Assembly (NCBI GenBank): GCA_964626415.1
Contig: CAZVFH010000030.1
Coordinates: 1 to 9,218, forward strand
Source: CAZVFH01 sp964626415
GTDB lineage: Bacteria > Patescibacteriota > UBA1384 > XYA2-FULL-43-10 > CAINNR01
Length of the DNA stretch: 9,218 nucleotides
Direction: 5' to 3'
Under the pieces are notes generated by a model that was given only the letters and a program-made list of their open reading frames with translations, made no database searches and was not told the DNA's origin. Below are positions 6,271 to 9,218 of this stretch, piece by piece; position 1 is the first letter of the stretch; every line of letters begins with the position of its first letter. Made by a program: the position numbers and the translations under genes.

Positions 6271-8199
6271 TTAAGTATCAGATTTTTCCTGCTCGGAATC
6301 TTTTGATTCTGATTCTTTTTCTTCTGTATTTTCATTTTTATCATCAGCGGTCTGATCCCCAGATGGCTGACCTTGTGCCTGTTGGTACATCGAAGCGCCC
6401 AATTCCTGAAGTGACTTTGAAAGTTCTTCAGTCGCGTTTTTTATAACTTCGACATTTTCGCCAGAAAGCGCATCCTTAACTACTTTGACTTTCTCTTCAA
6501 CTTCGGTTTTTTTGTTCGAATCAACTTTATCGCCAGCGCCTGCCTCGCCGGTAGGCAGGTCCTTTATGGTTTTCTCGGCAGTATAGACCAATCCTTCAGC
6601 CAAATTTCTGGCGTCAATCAATTCGCGTTTCTTTTTATCTTCATCAGCATGAACTTCCGCATCTTGCTTCATCTTTTCAATCTCATCCTCCGACAAACCG
6701 GAGGAAGCAGTGATGGTGATTTTTTGCTCTTTATTTGTTGCCTTATCAACCGCTTTAACATTTACAATACCGTTGGCATCAATATCAAAGGAGACCTCGA
6801 TTTGTGGTACACCGCGCGGAGCCGGTGGAATGCCGTCAAGAATAAAGCGACCGAGTGTCTTTGAATCAGTAGCCATTTCGCGCTCGCCTTGCAAAACATG
6901 AATATCAACCTGCGTTTGAGTGTCAGCGGCAGTTGAAAATATTTGCGATTTTGATGTTGGAATTGTCGTATTTCTCTCAATTAATTTAGTATTTACCCCG
7001 CCTAGCGTCTCAATTCCAAGAGAAAGCGGAGTTACATCGAGAAGCAGTAGATCTTTGACTTCACCACCAAGAACTCCACCTTGAATTGCCGCACCAATTG
7101 CGACCGCTTCGTCTGGATTGACCAAATGGTTCGGCTCTTTGCCCCAGAATTTTTTCACAGCGGCGCGGACTGCCGGCATTCTTGTCTGCCCGCCAACAAG
7201 AATTACCTCGTCTATATCTTTTGTTTCAACTTTGGCATCTTTTAAAACTTTCTCGCAAGGCAAAAGTGATTTTTCAATTAATGGCGAAACTAATTGTTCA
7301 AGTTTGGCGCGAGTAATCGACATCTGCAAATGTTTCGGGCCGCTGGCATCAGCGGTAACAAACGGCAGATTTATTTCAGTTTCATTTGAAGACGAAAGTT
7401 CAATTTTTGCCTTTTCTGCCGCTTCTTTTACCCGCTGAATTGCCGCTTTGTCATCGTGCAAATCAACGCCCTGATCTTTTTTGAACTCATCAATAATCCA
7501 GTCCATAATAATTTGATCAAAATCATCACCCCCTAAGTGTGTATTGCCATTTGTTGCTTTGACTTCAAAAACGCCATCACCTAATTCTAATATAGTGATG
7601 TCAAAAGTTCCGCCGCCAAGGTCGTAGACGGCAATCTTTTCATTCTTCTTTTTATCAAGCCCGTAAGCCAAAGCGGCGGCAGTCGGTTCGTTAATTATTC
7701 GCTTAACATCAAGACCAGCGATTTTGCCAGCATCTTTTGTTGCTTGGCGTTGTGAATCATTAAAATAGGCCGGTACGGTAATTACCGCGTCACTGACTTT
7801 TTCACCAAGATATGTTTCGGCGTCAGTTTTTAATTTTTGCAAAATAAAGGCCGAGATTTCCTGCGGACTGTATTCTTTGCCATTCATCAAAACCCGAATT
7901 GAACCATCAGCGGCTTTTTTTGTTGCATAAGGCATCTTTTTCAGATCGTCTTGCGCTTCTTTGTCATCAAATTTTCTACCGATAAATCGCTTAACGGAAA
8001 AAATCGTATTTTCTGAATTTGTCACCGCTTGGCGTTTTGCCAACTGGCCAACGATTCGTTCGCCTTTTTTGTTTTCAGCAACAATCGATGGGCAAGTTCT
8101 GCCACCCTCACTCGTTGAAATAATTTTTGCTTCGCCACCTTCGATAACAGCGACAGCTGAATTTGTCGTTCCTAAATCAATTCCAATAATTTTTCCCAT
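6271..8199 (-). CDS. dnaK: Chaperone protein DnaK (Hsp70)
   Basis: A 642-residue cytoplasmic Hsp70 that folds proteins through an ATP-driven cycle with a J protein and a nucleotide exchange factor. Motifs: IDLGTTNS at 7-14, NEPTAAALAYG at 170-180, DLGGGTFD at 193-200, ILVGGQTRMP at 333-342, linker DLLLLDVTPLSLG at 383-395, then the beta substrate-binding domain and helical lid, ending in an acidic tail. The frame is open further upstream, but ATG at 8199-8197 is chosen because AAGGAG lies four bases before it and homologues begin at this MGKIIGIDLG. Residues 547-554 (DLPTGEAG) lie on a 21-bp palindrome at 6539-6559 and look like a seven-residue insertion in the lid. Neither grpE nor hrcA is adjacent. 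Confidence 0.98.
   Translation of the reverse strand: MGKIIGIDLGTTNSAVAVIEGGEAKIISTSEGGRTCPSIVAENKKGERIVGQLAKRQAVTNSENTIFSVKRFIGRKFDDKEAQDDLKKMPYATKKAADGSIRVLMNGKEYSPQEISAFILQKLKTDAETYLGEKVSDAVITVPAYFNDSQRQATKDAGKIAGLDVKRIINEPTAAALAYGLDKKKNEKIAVYDLGGGTFDITILELGDGVFEVKATNGNTHLGGDDFDQIIMDWIIDEFKKDQGVDLHDDKAAIQRVKEAAEKAKIELSSSNETEINLPFVTADASGPKHLQMSITRAKLEQLVSPLIEKSLLPCEKVLKDAKVETKDIDEVILVGGQTRMPAVRAAVKKFWGKEPNHLVNPDEAVAIGAAIQGGVLGGEVKDLLLLDVTPLSLGIETLGGVNTKLIERNTTIPTSKSQIFSTAADTQTQVDIHVLQGEREMATDSKTLGRFILDGIPPAPRGVPQIEVSFDIDANGIVNVKAVDKATNKEQKITITASSGLSEDEIEKMKQDAEVHADEDKKKRELIDARNLAEGLVYTAEKTIKDLPTGEAGAGDKVDSNKKTEVEEKVKVVKDALSGENVEVIKNATEELSKSLQELGASMYQQAQGQPSGDQTADDKNENTEEKESESKDSEQEKSDT
6539..6559. 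repeat. 21-bp GC-rich palindrome inside dnaK, related to one in tRNA-Leu
   Basis: On the coding strand the arms are CCTGCCT and AGGCAGG around ACCGGCG. The length is exactly seven codons and, against the E. coli DnaK lid as I recall it, the encoded residues look inserted before the GDK position. Much the same palindrome (CTGCCTGCCGGCAGGCAG) interrupts the D-arm of the tRNA-Leu-like locus at 9116-9133. This points to a small dispersed element family. Confidence 0.75.
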
Positions 8200-8215
8200 A
8201 TTGCTCCTTAAAATT

Positions 8216-8345
8216 AGTTGAAGCATAAACTCTCACAGATTTATTGTCACAGATAGACACAGATGATTCCATCAGTGAAGATCAGTGAATATAGATCAGT
8301 GAGAGTTTTTACTTCAACTTTTTATTTGCGGAAGTTTTTACTTCC
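8216..8345. repeat. Imperfect inverted-repeat element in the dnaK leader
   Basis: The left arm at 8216-8240 and right arm at 8295-8319 are complementary at 22 of 25 positions (GAAGCATAAACTCTCAC against GTGAGAGTTTTTACTTC). Between them lie CACAGAT units (8249-8264) and ATCAGTGA at 8271, 8281 and 8295. The right end has the perfect hairpin GGAAGTTTTTACTTCC at 8330-8345, identical to the one at 2080-2095. The element starts 17 bp upstream of the dnaK ATG and lies between promoter and ribosome binding site, so it is probably transcribed. Together with the operator this fills most of the 352-bp gap before dnaK. Confidence 0.85.
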
Positions 8346-8353
8346 TTATTTAT

Positions 8354-8382
8354 AATGTAAAGGAAACTTTACATTTTGTCAA
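8354..8382 (-). promoter_or_regulatory. dnaK promoter with overlapping inverted-repeat operator
   Basis: On the minus strand a perfect TTGACA (8382-8377) is followed after 17 bp by TACATT (8359-8354), a four-of-six -10 match. The interval from spacer through -10 is an inverted repeat with 9-bp arms, AATGTAAAG and CTTTACATT, around a 4-bp centre (8354-8375). A further half-site, TGTAAAG on the minus strand, lies at 8428-8422. This is a likely repressor site. It does not match the CIRCE sequence (TTAGCACTC and its inverse) used by HrcA. Confidence 0.75.
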
Positions 8383-8460
8383 GAAGTTTGATGCTAAAAT
8401 TGAATTAACTTGCAATTTTTCCTTTACAGGTGTTGATAATTTTCAAATCAGCAAAATAAT

Positions 8461-8490
8461 CAAAAAGATCTCAAGGCGATTGCCTCGAGA
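8461..8490 (-). terminator. Intrinsic terminator of the tRNA/105-residue gene unit
   Basis: On the minus strand TCTCGAGGC (8490-8482), a 4-base loop and GCCTTGAGA (8477-8469) form a 9-bp stem with one G-U pair, followed by TCTTTTTG. This is a standard Rho-independent terminator. It ends transcription from the right before the dnaK promoter. Confidence 0.85.
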
Positions 8491-8513
8491 CCGTGTCGTT
8501 GTTGGGTAGCTGC

Positions 8514-8545
8514 TGGGTGGGTGCCAAATCGACGGCACCCACCCA
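8514..8545. repeat. Strong 12-bp hairpin after the 105-residue gene
   Basis: TGGGTGGGTGCC (8514-8525) and GGCACCCACCCA (8534-8545) are perfectly complementary with an 8-base loop. It begins seven bases after the stop codon of the 105-residue gene. No T-run follows, so it may protect the mRNA 3' end or assist the terminator downstream. Confidence 0.85.
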
Positions 8546-8551
8546 ACTGTG

Positions 8552-8869
8552 TTACCGAATCGTGAAGCAATAGTGAACTCTGTGCCACCTGCCATCTTCG
8601 TAGGCGGCAAGACCAAGGTCACCAAAAGCGTACGGCTGAGGGTTCCCCTCACCCTCGTACCACTTGGGAATCTTCCACTCCACGAACGCCACCCACTCCT
8701 CCGCGTGGTTGATCTCCGCCACAGTGAGCGTCGCCTGGTGAATCCTGCCGTCCGCGACGGTCTGCACTCCGATCCTCATTCCCGGACTCAGCTCCGCCGG
8801 ATCAAGGATCTGATCCTGAAATACTGGTCTTTCCGTCACCTTACAACCACAAATGTCTGAATCTATCAT
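8552..8869 (-). CDS. Unrecognised 105-residue protein, GC-rich gene with perfect Shine-Dalgarno
   Basis: I recognise no family. The protein is probably soluble: no membrane segment or signal peptide is visible. It has an N-terminal CGC motif (Cys7, Cys9), a beta-rich middle (MRIGVQTVADGRIHQATLTV at 31-50), and an aromatic C-terminal half with many Trp and Tyr (EEWVAFVEWKIPKWYEGEG at 57-75; YEDGRWHRVHYCF at 90-102). The regular DGR turns suggest a small beta-sheet domain. The ATG is preceded by GGAGGTGA, fully complementary to the usual 16S rRNA tail, seven bases away, in contrast to neighbours without one. The gene is visibly more GC-rich than dnaK or rsmH. It starts 44 bp after tRNA-Lys on the same strand and ends in two hairpins, so it is probably co-transcribed with the tRNAs. 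Strong expression or recent transfer are both possible. Confidence 0.75.
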   Translation of the reverse strand: MIDSDICGCKVTERPVFQDQILDPAELSPGMRIGVQTVADGRIHQATLTVAEINHAEEWVAFVEWKIPKWYEGEGNPQPYAFGDLGLAAYEDGRWHRVHYCFTIR

Positions 8870-8876
8870 GACGACT

Positions 8877-8884
8877 TCACCTCC
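8877..8884 (-). promoter_or_regulatory. Perfect Shine-Dalgarno of the 105-residue gene
   Basis: GGAGGTGA on the minus strand, seven bases before the ATG at 8869. It fixes the start codon and is the strongest ribosome binding site in the window. Confidence 0.9.
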
Positions 8885-8913
8885 CGATCTGTGATCTTGG
8901 CTGTCAAGACGGT

Positions 8914-9020
8914 TGGTATGCCCTGAGGGGTTCGCCCGTCTCGCTGTAGGCGAAGCCGAGGCGGAAACCCTCGACCATCGGATTAAAAGTCCGATGCTCT
9001 ACCATCTGAGCTAAGGACAC
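8914..9020 (-). tRNA. tRNA-Lys(UUU) with a 31-nt insertion in the T-loop
   Basis: The minus strand shows acceptor GTGTCCT pairing with AGGGCAT (five Watson-Crick and two G-U pairs), discriminator A and encoded CCA. The D-arm lies in TAGCTCAGATGGTAGAGC, and the anticodon stem TCGGA/TCCGA encloses loop CTTTTAA, anticodon UUU at 8987-8985. The T-stem is GAGGG/CCCTC. The T-loop is canonical TTCGAAC only if 31 nt (8935-8965) are removed from between TT and CGAAC. Total length is 107 nt, exactly 76 plus 31. Every other part is intact, so a functional gene whose transcript is processed, or a tRNA that tolerates an extra hairpin, seems likelier than a dead copy. Confidence 0.88.
8935..8965. repeat. 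31-nt hairpin-forming insert in the tRNA-Lys T-loop
   Basis: GC-rich insert whose ends pair: CCGTCTCG near one end and CGAGGCGG at the other are complementary apart from one G-T position. The boundaries are fixed by the canonical TTCGAAC loop. The centre, CTCGCTGTAGGC, resembles CTCGCCGGTAGGC in the dnaK palindrome (6543-6555), suggesting a related family. It is too short for a group I or group II intron. Confidence 0.75.
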
Positions 9021-9050
9021 ACCTTTTGGTGCCGGAGGAGACAGCGTTTT

Positions 9051-9076
9051 ATCCAGCACCACATTGGGTGCTGGAT
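9051..9076. repeat. 10-bp-stem hairpin within the tRNA-Leu-like locus
   Basis: ATCCAGCACC (9051-9060) and GGTGCTGGAT (9067-9076) are perfectly complementary around ACATTG. With the next hairpin it makes up the 52-nt stretch that splits the presumed anticodon loop. Confidence 0.85.
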
Positions 9077-9103
9077 ACCCCAAACCCTACGTGGTTTGGG
9101 GTA
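9076..9103. repeat. 11-bp-stem hairpin within the tRNA-Leu-like locus
   Basis: TACCCCAAACC (9076-9086) and GGTTTGGGGTA (9093-9103) are perfectly complementary around CTACGT. It abuts the preceding hairpin, and the TA at its right end repeats the TA at the left junction (9050-9051), as a small target duplication might. Confidence 0.85.
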
Positions 9104-9114
9104 AGTCCCCTGCG

Positions 9115-9134
9115 TCTGCCTGCCGGCAGGCAGG
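9115..9134. repeat. GC-rich palindrome in the D-arm of the tRNA-Leu-like locus
   Basis: The perfect 18-bp palindrome CTGCCTGCCGGCAGGCAG (9116-9133) lies between GGCAGAC and the closing GC of the D-arm. Its removal restores a normal leucine D-arm. It is the near twin of the palindrome inside dnaK at 6539-6559. Confidence 0.8.
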
Positions 9135-9218
9135 TCTGCCATTTCCGCCACTCCGGCACCCGACCGCGGAGATTCTGTTTTGAAATGCAATTTTTCTAGG
9201 TTAAAATAAAGGGTTAAA

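Larger units (their letters stand above)
9027..9157 (-). tRNA. tRNA-Leu(UAA)-like locus, interrupted and possibly defective
   Basis: On the minus strand a perfect acceptor stem GCCGGAG/CTCCGGC with discriminator A and encoded CCA spans the locus. The start TGGCGGAAATGGCAGAC is typical of tRNA-Leu, then 20 extra bases (9115-9134, a palindrome) precede the closing GC of the D-arm. The 5' anticodon stem GGGGA and loop start CTTA follow. Removing 9052-9103 would restore the leucine UAA loop CTTAAAA; that 52-nt stretch is two back-to-back hairpins. After the loop only nine bases remain before the acceptor stem, so the 3' anticodon strand, variable arm and T-arm are not recognisable. It is either a decayed copy or a very unusual gene; I cannot decide. 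It ends six bases before tRNA-Lys. Confidence 0.5.

Noticed and set aside
7118..7438. Long antisense open frames within dnaK on the plus strand
   Set aside because: They lie opposite a fully conserved DnaK reading frame, have no ribosome binding site and no recognisable protein pattern.
8200..8226. dnaK starting nine codons upstream at 8226
   Set aside because: The extra residues are not Hsp70-like and the Shine-Dalgarno AAGGAG lies inside that stretch, four bases before the ATG at 8199.
8354..8375. CIRCE element for HrcA at dnaK
   Set aside because: The arms are AATGTAAAG/CTTTACATT with a 4-bp spacer, not TTAGCACTC with a 9-bp spacer.
8443..8652. Open frame of 69 codons on the minus strand, and a 103-codon frame on the plus strand at 8549-8860
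   Set aside because: Both overlap the 105-residue gene, which has a perfect ribosome binding site and a terminator; the minus-strand frame also runs through both 3' hairpins.
8902..8907. TTGACA on the minus strand as a -35 for the 105-residue gene
   Set aside because: Seventeen bases downstream lies the Shine-Dalgarno sequence and no -10-like hexamer.
9052..9103. Group I intron in the tRNA-Leu(UAA) anticodon loop
   Set aside because: The position resembles that of known group I introns, but 52 nt made of two simple hairpins cannot hold the group I core.
9158..9218. Promoter for the tRNA unit at the right edge
   Set aside because: The stretch is AT-rich, but I found no pair of -35 and -10 hexamers with suitable spacing; the unit may begin outside the window.

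Overview
The window reads as a piece of an AT-rich bacterial chromosome. The style suggests Candidatus Patescibacteria (Candidate Phyla Radiation): a compact set of divergent core genes, several genes with no Shine-Dalgarno sequence, many short dispersed palindromes, and tRNA genes carrying odd insertions. This placement is inferred from gene content and style; no marker gene here proves it.

Layout. Positions 1-2889 hold a leftward operon: a LolD/MacB-type ABC ATPase, a MacB/FtsX-type permease, a 62-residue membrane protein and a membrane-anchored TPR protein that runs off the left edge. It is driven by a near-consensus promoter at 2933-2963. Divergent to it, on the plus strand, lie rsmH (16S rRNA m4C1402 methyltransferase) and a 190-residue PaaX-like protein with a winged-helix N-terminus and a Cas2-like C-terminal domain. 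This last gene sits between two near-identical 38-bp palindromes. Positions 4730-8199 hold leftward chaperone-related genes: dnaK, a membrane-anchored PepSY-like protein, and a small J-domain protein lacking the zinc finger. From 8461 rightward there is a GC-rich island, also read leftward: a tRNA-Leu(UAA)-like locus, a tRNA-Lys(UUU) with a 31-nt insertion in its T-loop, a 105-residue unrecognised protein with a perfect Shine-Dalgarno sequence, and a terminator.

How the parts fit. The ABC proteins probably form one MacB- or Lol-like envelope system with two accessory membrane proteins. DnaK and the J protein form a chaperone pair; their nucleotide exchange factor (grpE) and an hrcA repressor gene are not in the window. 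The dnaK promoter carries an 18-22 bp inverted repeat that is not a CIRCE element.

Most unusual is the layer of small repeats: twin palindromes around the PaaX/Cas2-like gene; a GC-rich palindrome present both in the D-arm of tRNA-Leu and, in frame, inside the DnaK lid; a 100-130 bp inverted-repeat element in the leaders of both the permease and dnaK; and 7-bp tandem arrays beside or inside several genes. These suggest a genome shaped by small palindromic elements that enter even essential genes.
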